From: Acidobacteriota bacterium
GTDB taxonomy: Bacteria > Acidobacteriota > Terriglobia > Terriglobales > Acidobacteriaceae
NCBI GenBank assembly: GCA_023410055.1
Contig: JAEYQK010000041.1
Location: 22,757-86,756 of the forward strand
DNA length: 64,000 bases
Reading direction: 5' to 3'
A program made the translations under genes and the position numbers. This document shows, piece by piece, positions 41,791 to 50,233 of the stretch. The notes under the pieces were generated by a model. The model saw only the letters and a list, made by a program, of their open reading frames with translations, was not told the origin of the DNA and did not search any database. Each line of letters starts with the position of its first letter. The stretch's first letter is position 1.

Positions 41791-42959
41791 CGTGCACCTC
41801 CTGTCATGTGGGCGATCAGTCTTCTTCGCGTACGCTCCATGCCCCACGCCAGCACGAGGAAGATGATGCCGAAGCCAATCAAGCTGGCCGAACGCCCCAG
41901 TTTGTCCATCACCTCAGAGAAGTAGAACGCGAGCACCGTAATCGCGAACCCGACCACGCCCAGGTTGATGCGCTCCTTGCGTTCCTCTTTCAGTCCCCAC
42001 GCGGCGAGGCCGACGGAACCGAGCGCGCACATCAGGTACACGCCGACCTTGTTCCAGACGTAGCCGAGGCCTGACGCTGCGCCGTGCATATTGAAATACG
42101 AATACGCCAGCAACAGCGTCCATAGCGCGGCGACTGCGTTCATCCATGCGGCACGCCCGCGCAACCGGTGCGCCACCCGCAACGGCAGAATGATCGCCAA
42201 CGCCCATCCCAGAAGAACCACCCACGCCGGCAATGGAATCGCATGGTACCAGTATTCTCGTGAAGCATCCCACGCACACCCGACCGTCGTTCCGACCGCT
42301 GGCAGCAGCGCTATACCGCCGATCCAGAGCAACACAGTGCGATTAAGCGTGCGCTTTTCCGTGCCGGTCGCCGCACTCAAGTACGCAAACGCCAGCATGG
42401 TGACTGCCGCGGCGCCAATGCGTCCGGCATTGCCATACATCTCCGTACGCACAATCCATTCGCCGATGAGCCACGCCGGCGTCAGCAACGCGACCAGCGC
42501 AAATTGCACCCAGTCACGCAATAGCCAGTACGCTATCCATGCTCCGAGCGCCCACAGCATCACGCCGCCCGGCCAGTGTTCTTCGAGGTTGAATATCTGT
42601 CCTGAAAGGAAAATGCCTGCGCCAAGGGCGACCGTTCCAACTCCATGGAGCGCGATCGAAAGCGCATGGAACTTCTCCGCAACGAACGCTCCGCCCATAT
42701 GGAAGATCGCAACCATCAGCAGCACCAGAGCGAAACGCGACGCGGGCGACAGCGCGTCCCAGTGTGCGGCGACAAAAAGCAGCACGCCTCCGCCGATCAT
42801 CAGCGCCCCAAAGGCTAGGGCCAGCAAGACAGGCCAGCGCAATCCCTGCCCCGCCTCCACACGCCCCTTCTCGAAATCTCGTATCCGGGCCGCAGTCGTC
42901 GTATCGATCAGGCGAACATCGACCCACCGCTCCAGCAACGGCTCGTAATCAGTCCGCAT
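41787..42959 (-). CDS. DUF2157 membrane protein
   Basis: 390 residues from ATG 42959 (MRTDYEPLLERWVDVRL), with GAGG upstream. An N-terminal cytosolic segment (about 1-45) contains LIDTTTAARIRDFE, the typical DUF2157 lead. Then about ten membrane helices follow, beginning with VLLALAFGALMIGGGVLLFVA and HWDALSPASRFALVLLMVA. The order fits DUF2157, usually found beside GDYXXLXY proteins. The ATGA overlap with the next gene links their translation. Its function is unknown; transport or membrane scaffolding are both possible. Antisense frames are long here because of the codon bias and are not genes. Confidence 0.85.
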   Translation of the reverse strand: MRTDYEPLLERWVDVRLIDTTTAARIRDFEKGRVEAGQGLRWPVLLALAFGALMIGGGVLLFVAAHWDALSPASRFALVLLMVAIFHMGGAFVAEKFHALSIALHGVGTVALGAGIFLSGQIFNLEEHWPGGVMLWALGAWIAYWLLRDWVQFALVALLTPAWLIGEWIVRTEMYGNAGRIGAAAVTMLAFAYLSAATGTEKRTLNRTVLLWIGGIALLPAVGTTVGCAWDASREYWYHAIPLPAWVVLLGWALAIILPLRVAHRLRGRAAWMNAVAALWTLLLAYSYFNMHGAASGLGYVWNKVGVYLMCALGSVGLAAWGLKEERKERINLGVVGFAITVLAFYFSEVMDKLGRSASLIGFGIIFLVLAWGMERTRRRLIAHMTGGAR

Positions 42960-43452
42960 AAGACCTCGATTTTCAGGAACAACTTTGCTTCCGTGGAAAG
43001 TTACGCGAAAAGCGCCGAAAGAGCAAGCTGTGGTCAGAGCTAGCTGCGGTGAGACGTGAACTCGCAAGCGTGCGTCACAGTTGCTGGCTCTTTGGGCGAG
43101 TCAGATCGATGGAGGCGCAGTTGTGAAGCAAGCTCCGTTCATAAAGTGCGTTGCTAACGGCCTCCGAAATTCTTCTTTCTGCGACGAATAAAGAGCAACT
43201 CCGGATTCAGCAGCTACATCGAACACCGCAAGTTCCAGCGGCTTGTTTCTATTCCGTCTGGAGCCATAGCTGCTGCCTCAAGGTCACCGGGATTCCCTTT
43301 TCAGCAGTAAGTAGTCAGCCATTTCTAAGCAACACGGGCACAGCAATTGGGCGTCGCCACCGCCCTTTGTAGCCCTTTTCCGATCAGCCGAAGCGAACTC
43401 ACCTTCGCGATCGTTTACACCCGCACCGTCGGCGGGCGTGAGGTACATACTT
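42960..43452. other. Gene-free stretch between divergent genes
   Basis: 493 bases between the DUF2157 and multicopper oxidase starts. I see no RNA gene, repeat family or credible protein. The short frame at 43151-43372 has poor composition and no ribosome binding site. The region should hold both promoters. Confidence 0.5.
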
Positions 43453-45732
43453 ATGCGTGCAAGAACTCTGGCCACGCTCTTTGCGATTGTTATCTGCGCT
43501 GTCACCGTCAGCCTTGACCTGCTTGCGCAGCAACCCCCTGAACCAATCTCCAGCAGCACGATTCCGAAGTTTGTCGAGCCTCTTCCTTTGCTGAGCGTCG
43601 GCGGCGGTACCATCCAGACCGTCGCTTTCCCCGCTGCAAGTTCCGAAACCGTCCTGAGAATGTGCGAGTTCAAGGCGAACGTCCTGCCGCACACCTTCAC
43701 GCCTGAAAACGGTGCTTACAGTGGAACCTGGGTTTGGGGCTATCGCGTCGGCACGTGTCCTGATCCCAACGCGCCCGTTGATACCTACATCGGCCCGGTA
43801 TTTGTAACCAAGCGCGAGGTTCCGACGAAGGTTCGCTTCGTCAACGATCTGCCACTGAATCCGCAAGTCAACTGGCATGACTGGACCGACCAGACCCTGC
43901 ACTGGGCCGACCCGTTCAACCATGAAGAGAACATGTGCGCTCACATGCCTATGAATGGCGGCTGGTGTTTCAGTCACTACACCGGACCGGTGCCGACCGT
44001 GCCCCACCTGCACGGGGCCGAAACGCCGGCCGTCCTTGATGGCAGCCCCGATTCGTGGTTCACCAGCGATGGCGTATATCATGGCCACGCATACTACACG
44101 GACCCCAACTCAACCGTGAATCCAAACGAGGCCGTCTATCGCTACTTGAACACGCAAGAAGCCGCGCCGATCTGGTTTCACGATCACTCGCTTGGTAACA
44201 CGCGAACGAACGTCTATTCAGGACTAGCTGGGGCCTACCTCATCACCGATCCAAAGCTGAAGCTTCCCGCTGGACTGCATCCCGCCGGTCTCCAGCAGAT
44301 ACTAGGCGGCAAAGTCGACTACACGATTCCGCTCGTCATCCAGGACCGAATGTTCGACGCCAATGGGCAGCTCTTCTTTCCGAACGAAGGCAATAACCCG
44401 ACCGTGCATCCCTTCTGGGGGCCAGAGTTCATTGGTGATGCCATTCTCGTTAATGGAAAGACCTGGCCGGTCCTCAATGTAGAAGCCCGGCGCTATCGGT
44501 TCCTGATTATCAACGGCTCAAACGCGCGTTCGTACTCTCTGTGGTTCGAAAACGATGATCGCCAGGGTCCGGCCATCTGGCAGATTGCTACTGACGGAGG
44601 TTATCTTGATTTCCCGGCCAGGATCGATCCGAACTCACGTCGAGGTCCAAGCAAGCTGGTGATCATGCCGGGCGAGCGCGCCGACATCATCGTTGATTTC
44701 TCCCGCTTCCGCGGCAAATCTCTAATTCTTCGCAACGACGCCAGAGCGCCTTATCCCGCCGGCGACGAGGTCACGGACGAAACCAGCCAAATCCTGAAAG
44801 TGGTTGTTAACAAAAAGGCTGTTCTGGACACGAGCTACAATCCCGAAATCCCATTTCCGCTCAGGTGGAACCAGCCGATTGTGCGACTGGCGAATCCGAT
44901 CACAGGCACGATTCCGTTTGCCGTCGGGCAAACTATTGCGAAAACTCGCCAGTTGACGCTCAACGAGGTGGTCAGTCCCGACGACGAGCCTTTAGAAGTT
45001 TTGGTCAACAATACGAGTTGGGACGGCATGTTGCCGGCTGACACCCATGGCATGCATCATCCGCGCCCGGATTTCACGGCCAGCGAACTCAATGGGATCA
45101 CGAACTACCTTTCCGAGATTCCTGACGAGGGTACGACTGAGGTCTGGGAGATTGTGAATCTCACCATGGATGCGCACCCCATCCATACGCACCTCACTCA
45201 GTTCCAGTTGCTCAATCGTCAGAACTTCGACACGATGAAGTACTCGGAAGTTTATGAAGGCAGCTTCCCAGCAACGGCTAACCTCAAGGACCCCGGCAAC
45301 AATCATCCGTACACAATTGCTGATCCGATGACGGGGCAGCCCTACCCCGGTGGAATGTTTATCCCCGGCTTCGGACCGCCGCTCAACTACAAGCCGTCGC
45401 ATGCCTCGGGCCACAAGTATGGCGGCAATCCCGACGTCACTCCGTTCCTGAAGGGACGCCCGCAACCTCCCGCGGACAACGAAGCAGGATGGAAAGATAC
45501 GATCATGGTTTCTCCGGGCATGGTCACGCGTATCGTCGTTCGCTACGCCCCAACTTGGAAGGCGATTAACGATCCGAATCTTTTCTATCCCTTCGAACCG
45601 AACGCGGCTGGCTACAACTACGTATGGCACTGCCACATCATCGACCACGAAGACAACGAGATGATGCGGCCCTACATGGTCAACCCCAAACCCAACGTGC
45701 AGCGCACTTACGTCCGAGGAACGGACTACTGA
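43453..45732 (+). CDS. Multicopper oxidase (secreted, CotA/bilirubin-oxidase-like)
   Basis: 759 residues from ATG 43453, with GAGGT eight bases upstream; the in-frame GTG at 43438 is less likely. A signal peptide ends near LLAQQPP. All four copper motifs are present. They are PHLHGAE (cupredoxin 1), APIWFHDHSLGNTRTN, MDAHPIHTHLTQFQ, and YVWHCHIIDHEDNEMM, which gives the type 1 and trinuclear sites, with Met as the axial ligand. The protein should oxidise phenols, metals or bilirubin-like compounds with O2 outside the cytoplasm. It is longer than bacterial CotA (about 510), with insertions between the domains, for instance around MCAHMPMNGGWCFSHY. A strong hairpin follows the gene. Confidence 0.9.
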   Translation: MRARTLATLFAIVICAVTVSLDLLAQQPPEPISSSTIPKFVEPLPLLSVGGGTIQTVAFPAASSETVLRMCEFKANVLPHTFTPENGAYSGTWVWGYRVGTCPDPNAPVDTYIGPVFVTKREVPTKVRFVNDLPLNPQVNWHDWTDQTLHWADPFNHEENMCAHMPMNGGWCFSHYTGPVPTVPHLHGAETPAVLDGSPDSWFTSDGVYHGHAYYTDPNSTVNPNEAVYRYLNTQEAAPIWFHDHSLGNTRTNVYSGLAGAYLITDPKLKLPAGLHPAGLQQILGGKVDYTIPLVIQDRMFDANGQLFFPNEGNNPTVHPFWGPEFIGDAILVNGKTWPVLNVEARRYRFLIINGSNARSYSLWFENDDRQGPAIWQIATDGGYLDFPARIDPNSRRGPSKLVIMPGERADIIVDFSRFRGKSLILRNDARAPYPAGDEVTDETSQILKVVVNKKAVLDTSYNPEIPFPLRWNQPIVRLANPITGTIPFAVGQTIAKTRQLTLNEVVSPDDEPLEVLVNNTSWDGMLPADTHGMHHPRPDFTASELNGITNYLSEIPDEGTTEVWEIVNLTMDAHPIHTHLTQFQLLNRQNFDTMKYSEVYEGSFPATANLKDPGNNHPYTIADPMTGQPYPGGMFIPGFGPPLNYKPSHASGHKYGGNPDVTPFLKGRPQPPADNEAGWKDTIMVSPGMVTRIVVRYAPTWKAINDPNLFYPFEPNAAGYNYVWHCHIIDHEDNEMMRPYMVNPKPNVQRTYVRGTDY

Positions 45733-45740
45733 GACAACTT

Positions 45741-45773
45741 CGCCCCGCCCAAGCATTCACTCTGGGCGGGGCG
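45741..45773. terminator. GC-rich hairpin after the oxidase
   Basis: CGCCCCGCCCA and TGGGCGGGGCG form a perfect 11-base stem around a 10-base or shorter loop, nine bases past the stop. It has no T run, so it may act as a rho-assisted terminator or an mRNA end protector. Confidence 0.6.
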
Positions 45774-45810
45774 ATGTTCCTACAAAGCTCTCTTCCTCGC
45801 GAAGCAGCTT

Positions 45811-45837
45811 GTCATTCCGAGCGAAGCGAGGAATCCC
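45811..45837 (+). repeat. Repeat fragment family F
   Basis: GTCATTCCGAGCGAAGCGAG then GAATCCC. It resembles the reverse strand of 33001-33023. Confidence 0.5.
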
Positions 45838-45866
45838 TATCTTCTTCCACGCTGCAAACGTCTGCT

Positions 45867-47060
45867 TTACTTCTGCACCTTCTCCTCTTCCAGTCGCTTG
45901 AGGCTGGCTTGGGCCATCGTAGACTCGGGAGACTTCGGTGCATACTGCACGAACAATCTCAACTGTGCCGCTGTTGCTTCGCGATCGCCCTTGCTCGCAT
46001 AAAGCCTCGCGAGCAGCAGGTTGATGCGAGGCTCACGATGCTCTTTGTCGATCTCGGCTGCGCGCAGCGCGGACTTCATCGCCTCTTCCGGGTGCTTCAG
46101 GTTTGAATTGGCCGCCGCATTCAAAAAATAGGACTCGTAGAAATTCGTGGGGTCGATGGCAATCGCTTTCGCCGTCTCTGAGAGCACTTCGTCCCACTTC
46201 TTTTCGCTGGCATCAAGAAACGCCATGTGGATGTAGGGCGGCAAGTAATGTGAATCCGCAGCTATCGCCTGCGAGTAAGCTTCACGGGCCTTAGCGTTGT
46301 CCTTCTCCTCCTCGCTCAGTTGCCCCAACTTGACCCACGCGGCGGCGTACTTCGGATAAATCTCCGTCGCCTTCTGGAGTCTCTGCTCGGCTTTCTTCAA
46401 GTTGTTGTTGCTTATGTCCGAAAGCGCCTTGTCGTATTCCTTGCGCGCGTTCGGCGGAACTTGCAGGCTGGTGACGCTGATGCTGGTTCCTATAGGCGTG
46501 CCGCTGATCGATTGCAGCACGATATTACCGACGTTCGTCGCCCCGATAGAACTGGTCCAGCGTTCAAGATGCGTTTCCGAAGATCTATATCCCGCTAGCA
46601 CGGCCCGCAGTTCGCAGTTCGGCCCTACCTCGGGTTGCGACCTGCGGTCGTAATCCTCCGAGGCGTCGAACATCTGCCCCATCTGCGCCTGCTTTGACAG
46701 TTCGAGGGAGAAGTACCCCCTTGAATCGGTGAAGGTCTTGGCCCGTACTCTGCCACTGCAAACTTCTTGAACAGCCACGCTCTCGGGCGGGGCGGTTCCC
46801 GTGTCGAGCACCACTCGCCCGGTAAAAATCCGCTGATACAGCGAATTGTCCGGCGTCCTGGGATAGGTCGGTGTCGGAGTCGGTCTCGTTGGAAACGGCG
46901 TCGGAGTCGGGTTGGGAGTCGGCGTGGGTGTTGGAGTGGGAGTAGGATTCGGCGTGGGGCTAGGGGTGTTACCACCTCCGCTCTTCTGTCCCCAAACCGG
47001 CGACATCGTTGCGGCAGCTAGAACCAGCACCGCTAGACCATTCGTGAGTATCCTTTTCAT
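45867..47060 (-). CDS. Secreted TPR protein with Pro/Thr linker
   Basis: 397 residues. A signal peptide (about 1-25) is followed by a PT-rich linker (about 31-68, PTPTPNPTPTP units). A carboxypeptidase-regulatory-like beta domain (about 78-185, FTGRVVLDTGTAPPESVAV) comes next. At least five TPR units lie in the last 190 residues, for example AWVKLGQLSEEEKDNAKARE and EAMKSALRAAEIDKEHREPR. TPR plus a peptide-binding beta domain on the outer side of the inner membrane suggests an assembly or scaffold role. The partner is unknown. The GTG-rich PT linker makes an antisense Gly/Val frame that is not a gene. Confidence 0.75.
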   Translation of the reverse strand: MKRILTNGLAVLVLAAATMSPVWGQKSGGGNTPSPTPNPTPTPTPTPTPNPTPTPFPTRPTPTPTYPRTPDNSLYQRIFTGRVVLDTGTAPPESVAVQEVCSGRVRAKTFTDSRGYFSLELSKQAQMGQMFDASEDYDRRSQPEVGPNCELRAVLAGYRSSETHLERWTSSIGATNVGNIVLQSISGTPIGTSISVTSLQVPPNARKEYDKALSDISNNNLKKAEQRLQKATEIYPKYAAAWVKLGQLSEEEKDNAKAREAYSQAIAADSHYLPPYIHMAFLDASEKKWDEVLSETAKAIAIDPTNFYESYFLNAAANSNLKHPEEAMKSALRAAEIDKEHREPRINLLLARLYASKGDREATAAQLRLFVQYAPKSPESTMAQASLKRLEEEKVQK

Positions 47061-47258
47061 GACTGAACACCTCGCGCTACTTGCCAGCGAATTTTAGCAC
47101 GGACAAGGAATACAGATTCTGGCCGATGCTGCTCCTGTTGCCACATCTCCGTGAATACCTGCTCCAGTAAATCAAGTTCACCGGGGATTGTCTCCTGTAC
47201 ACATGCGAAAACGTCTGCTACGGTATCGACGGGGCAATCACTACCAAGGAGAACAAGC

Positions 47259-47657
47259 GTGCAAAGAAGAGATTTCTTGGGGTGTGCCGCACTCGCCACA
47301 TTAGGCGCAGCAACCGCCGCCGCCCAGACCACTTCACAAACATCCGCAAAGCCGCCGGAACCGAAACCGGATCCCAAGGTGAAAGGCGTTCGTATCACTG
47401 TCCTCAAGCGTGCCGTTCAGCAAGAGTTCCAGAAGTTTCGTGAAGACGAAATCAAGCCGTGCCCCGCCGTTCGCGACGGGCAGGAGTTCATTGTCGAGAA
47501 ACCCTGGGAGAAACCGCAAGGCATGTGCGACTGGGCCTGGGGCGACATGCGCGCAACTCTGCCCTATGTCTACTCCGGAATGGGGGGCAAGCAGACGGTC
47601 GTCTGCTGTACCGACGGCTTCCGTCCCGTGTTTTTCAAGCTGGAGCAGATTACCTAG
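47259..47657 (+). CDS. Tat-exported TIGR04076-family protein
   Basis: 132 residues from GTG 47259, with AAGGAG six bases upstream (47246-47252). The N-terminus QRRDFLGCAALATLGAATAA is a twin-arginine (RRxFL) signal. The mature part shows the TIGR04076 family pattern: VRITVLKRAVQQEF, GQEFIVEKPWEKPQGMCDW, AWGDMRATLPYV and VVCCTDGFRPVFFKLE. There are conserved Cys residues in GMCDWAW and VVCCTDG. Members of this family are usually short cytosolic proteins. Export by Tat suggests a folded or cofactor-bound state, which is unusual. The function is unknown. Confidence 0.8.
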   Translation: MQRRDFLGCAALATLGAATAAAQTTSQTSAKPPEPKPDPKVKGVRITVLKRAVQQEFQKFREDEIKPCPAVRDGQEFIVEKPWEKPQGMCDWAWGDMRATLPYVYSGMGGKQTVVCCTDGFRPVFFKLEQIT

Positions 47658-47711
47658 GACGTCATAGGCAGACAAGCTAGTAAGGGCGGCTGACAAGGCC
47701 GTCCTCTAAAT

Positions 47712-47742
47712 GAATTGGGCGGCTCAACAGGCCGCCCAATTC
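47712..47742. terminator. Bidirectional terminator hairpin
   Basis: GAATTGGGCGGC and GCCGCCCAATTC form a perfect 12-base stem around TCAACAG, between two convergent genes. A further small palindrome (GGCAGGG-CTGAAG-CCCTGCC, 47764-47783) lies next to it and may be another dispersed repeat. Confidence 0.75.
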
Positions 47743-47763
47743 GTAACTGAGTAGAACTTGGCT

Positions 47764-47783
47764 GGCAGGGCTGAAGCCCTGCC
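47764..47783. repeat. Short perfect palindrome
   Basis: GGCAGGGCTGAAGCCCTGCC, next to the stop of the EF-G-like gene. It has the look of the other GC-rich dispersed palindromes but occurs once in this window. Confidence 0.4.
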
Positions 47784-47789
47784 CTACCG

Positions 47790-49895
47790 CTATTCTTCTT
47801 CTTCCGTTTCTTCTCCGCGCTCCGCCTTCGCCGCAGCGATAATCTTCTCCTGCTGCAGTGCCGGGACGTAGTCGTAGTGGTCCATTTCCATGTTGAATGA
47901 GCCGCGGCCCTGCGTCATCGACGTGAGGTCGACGCCGTAGGTCAGCATTTCAGACATAGGCACTTCGGCGCGAACGACGGTGTTGCCCGCCTTGTTGTCC
48001 ATGCCTTGAATGCGGCCGCGACGTGAGTTGAGGTCGCCCATGATGGCGCCCGCGAACTCGTCGGGAATGGTGATCTCGACCTTCATCACCGGCTCGAGCA
48101 GCGTCGGCTTGGCGACTTCCATCGCCTTCTTGAACGCGATGCGGCCCGCCGTCTTGAAGGATAGTTCGTTCGAATCTACATCGTGGTACGAACCATCGTA
48201 GAGGATGACCTTGAAGTCGACGACCGGGAATCCGGCAAGATAGCCTCGAGCGGCCGCTTCCAGAATTCCCTTTTCGACCGCCGGAATGAAGTTCTTCGGA
48301 ATGGCTCCGCCGAAGATGTCGTTAACGAACTCGAAGTTCTGTCCGCGAGGCAGCGGCTCCATCTTGATTTTGCAGTCGCCGAACTGACCGTGGCCGCCCG
48401 ACTGCTTCTTGTGGCGCCCCTGCACGTCGGCCTTACCGCGAATCGTTTCGCGATACGGAACCTTCGGTGCCTTCAGGTTCACTTCGGTGTTGTAGCGCTT
48501 CTTCAACCGGCTGACGACGACTTCAATGTGCTGCTGGCCCGTACCGGCGATCAGGAACTCCTTCGTCTGCTCGTCGCGGTAGAAGCGCAGCATCGCATCT
48601 TCTTCCATCAGCTTGTGCACGCCGTTGCCGATCTTGTCTTCGTCGGCGCGCGTCTTCGGCTCGATCGCGTAGGTGATCGCCGGTTCCGGCAGGCTCACGG
48701 TCGGGTACTGGATCGGTGCACCCTTGTCGCCCAGCGTTTCGCCCGTCAGCGTGTCTTTCAATTTCGCGACCGCTCCGATGTCGCCAGCGTGGATCTCGTT
48801 CACCGGCACGGCGGTCTTGCCCTGCATGATCGAAATGTGCGCCAGCTTCTCAGCGGTGTTCTTGTTGAAGTTCTGCAATGTGGCGTCGTTCTTCACCACG
48901 CCCGAGTACACCTTGAAGTAGGTGATGCGTCCGGCAAACGCGTCGCTGACGGTCTTGAAAACGTAAGCCGAGACCGGCTCAGTGTCGCTGACCTTGCGCT
49001 CGGCAGGTTGGCCGTCGCTTTCCTTGGCCTTAGCCTTCACCGGAGGTCTGCTCGTGGCGGCAGGCAGATACTCGACGATAAAGTCCATCAGTTTGTCGGC
49101 ACCGATGTTGCCCAAGCCTGATCCAATCAGCAGAGGGAAGAGGCGACGTTCACGGATGGCGTCGCGCAAACCGCTAATCATGTGCTCGTCCGTCAGCGAA
49201 CCCTTGTCAAAGAACTCTTCCATCAGCGCGTCATTGCCTTCGGCGATCAGTTCGATCAGCTTCTCGCGAGCTTCGTTCGCGGCAGCTTCCATGTCGCCCG
49301 GGATCGCGCCTTCGGTGCCCTTGCCGTTGCCGCCCATTTCATAGGTGTAGGCCTTCATCTTGACGAGGTCCACCACACCCTTGAAGTTCTTTTCGCCGCC
49401 GATCGGCAACTGCACCGGGATTACGGTGCGACCGAGGGCCTCTTGCACGGAGCTGAGCACGCGATTGAAATCGGAGCGCTCGCGGTCCATGCGGCTGGCA
49501 ATGACGATCGCGGGCAGATTGAATTCTTCCGCGTATCCCCAGACTTTCTGGGTGACGACCTCGACGCCGGCAACGCCATCGACCGTGATCGCCGCGGCTT
49601 CGACCGCCGGCAGCGCCGTCTTTGCGTCGTGAACGAACATATTAAAGCCGGGAGTATCAACGAAATTGATCTTGGACTTGGCCCACTCGGCATACGCCAG
49701 CGCGGTGGAAATGGACATCGAGCGAGCGATTTCTTCCTCGTCGTAGTCGGTAGTGGTTGTGCCATCGTCGACCCGGCCCAGACGTTGCGTCGAACCGGCG
49801 GTGAACAACATGGCAGAGACGAGGGACGTTTTTCCGGAGTCACCGTGGCCCATGAACGCCACATTCCGGATGTTTGCGCCTTCGTAGATTTTCAC
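47790..49895 (-). CDS. Elongation factor G-like GTPase, with non-standard G3 and G4 motifs
   Basis: 701 residues with all five EF-G domains. The P-loop is GHGDSGKTS (16-24). In motif G3 the usual DTPGH is DTPGF (80-84), so the catalytic histidine is replaced by phenylalanine. In G4 the usual NKMD is SRMD (134-137), altering guanine recognition residues. Domain IV carries the conserved GGHGQFGDCKIKMEPLP stretch, and the tail is acidic (GEETEEEE). The protein belongs to the EF-G-like (EF-G II / bacterial EF-G paralogue) group, distinct from canonical FusA. A role in translocation, recycling or something else is not established. The neighbouring tuf gene lies 14 kb away, not in a str operon. Confidence 0.85.
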   Translation of the reverse strand: MKIYEGANIRNVAFMGHGDSGKTSLVSAMLFTAGSTQRLGRVDDGTTTTDYDEEEIARSMSISTALAYAEWAKSKINFVDTPGFNMFVHDAKTALPAVEAAAITVDGVAGVEVVTQKVWGYAEEFNLPAIVIASRMDRERSDFNRVLSSVQEALGRTVIPVQLPIGGEKNFKGVVDLVKMKAYTYEMGGNGKGTEGAIPGDMEAAANEAREKLIELIAEGNDALMEEFFDKGSLTDEHMISGLRDAIRERRLFPLLIGSGLGNIGADKLMDFIVEYLPAATSRPPVKAKAKESDGQPAERKVSDTEPVSAYVFKTVSDAFAGRITYFKVYSGVVKNDATLQNFNKNTAEKLAHISIMQGKTAVPVNEIHAGDIGAVAKLKDTLTGETLGDKGAPIQYPTVSLPEPAITYAIEPKTRADEDKIGNGVHKLMEEDAMLRFYRDEQTKEFLIAGTGQQHIEVVVSRLKKRYNTEVNLKAPKVPYRETIRGKADVQGRHKKQSGGHGQFGDCKIKMEPLPRGQNFEFVNDIFGGAIPKNFIPAVEKGILEAAARGYLAGFPVVDFKVILYDGSYHDVDSNELSFKTAGRIAFKKAMEVAKPTLLEPVMKVEITIPDEFAGAIMGDLNSRRGRIQGMDNKAGNTVVRAEVPMSEMLTYGVDLTSMTQGRGSFNMEMDHYDYVPALQQEKIIAAAKAERGEETEEEE

Positions 49896-50233
49896 GAGCT
49901 ACTCCTTATGAGCCGACCGCCCTCATAGGCAATCGTTCCCTCAGGCGCAACCACGAGCGCCTGACGGGCACTTCGCATTGCCTTGGAGCAGTACGACGGA
50001 CAACCGCACACCTTGGATATAGGCAGGTGCTTGATTAAAAGATGATTCTAGCACTCGCGATTGAAACCAGCCATCCGGTGTCGTGTGCAGCCTTCTCGTG
50101 ATCCATTTACCATTGGGGAGTACTCAGTACTCGGTACTCAGTACTCAGAAATGCAGCTGCTTCCGCCCGTACTTCGGCAGCTCATTCACTTCTGGGTTCT
50201 GAGTACTGAGTACTGAGTACTAGGTACTTTGCT
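49896..50233. other. Gene-free stretch with a large inverted repeat
   Basis: 338 bases between divergent genes. It holds the GTACTGAGT-type repeats (50118-50227). The rest shows no repeat or RNA. The stretch contains promoters of both neighbours by position. Confidence 0.6.
50118..50227. repeat. Inverted pair of GAGTACT-based tandem repeats
   Basis: The left arm is GAGTACTCAGTACTCGGTAC then TCAGTACTCAGAA (50118-50150). The right arm is TTCTGAGTACTGAGTACTGA then GTACTAGGTAC (50197-50227). Each arm consists of a 7-8 base unit (TGAGTAC) repeated three to four times. The arms are near reverse complements, so a long cruciform or RNA hairpin with a 46-base loop could form directly before the L-serine dehydratase start. 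Confidence 0.8.

Noticed and set aside
48183..49121. 312-codon frame antisense to the EF-G-like gene
   Set aside because: Shadow frame; the sense strand has full EF-G motifs.
50118..50227. CRISPR array
   Set aside because: Units are 7-8 bases with no spacers and form an inverted pair.
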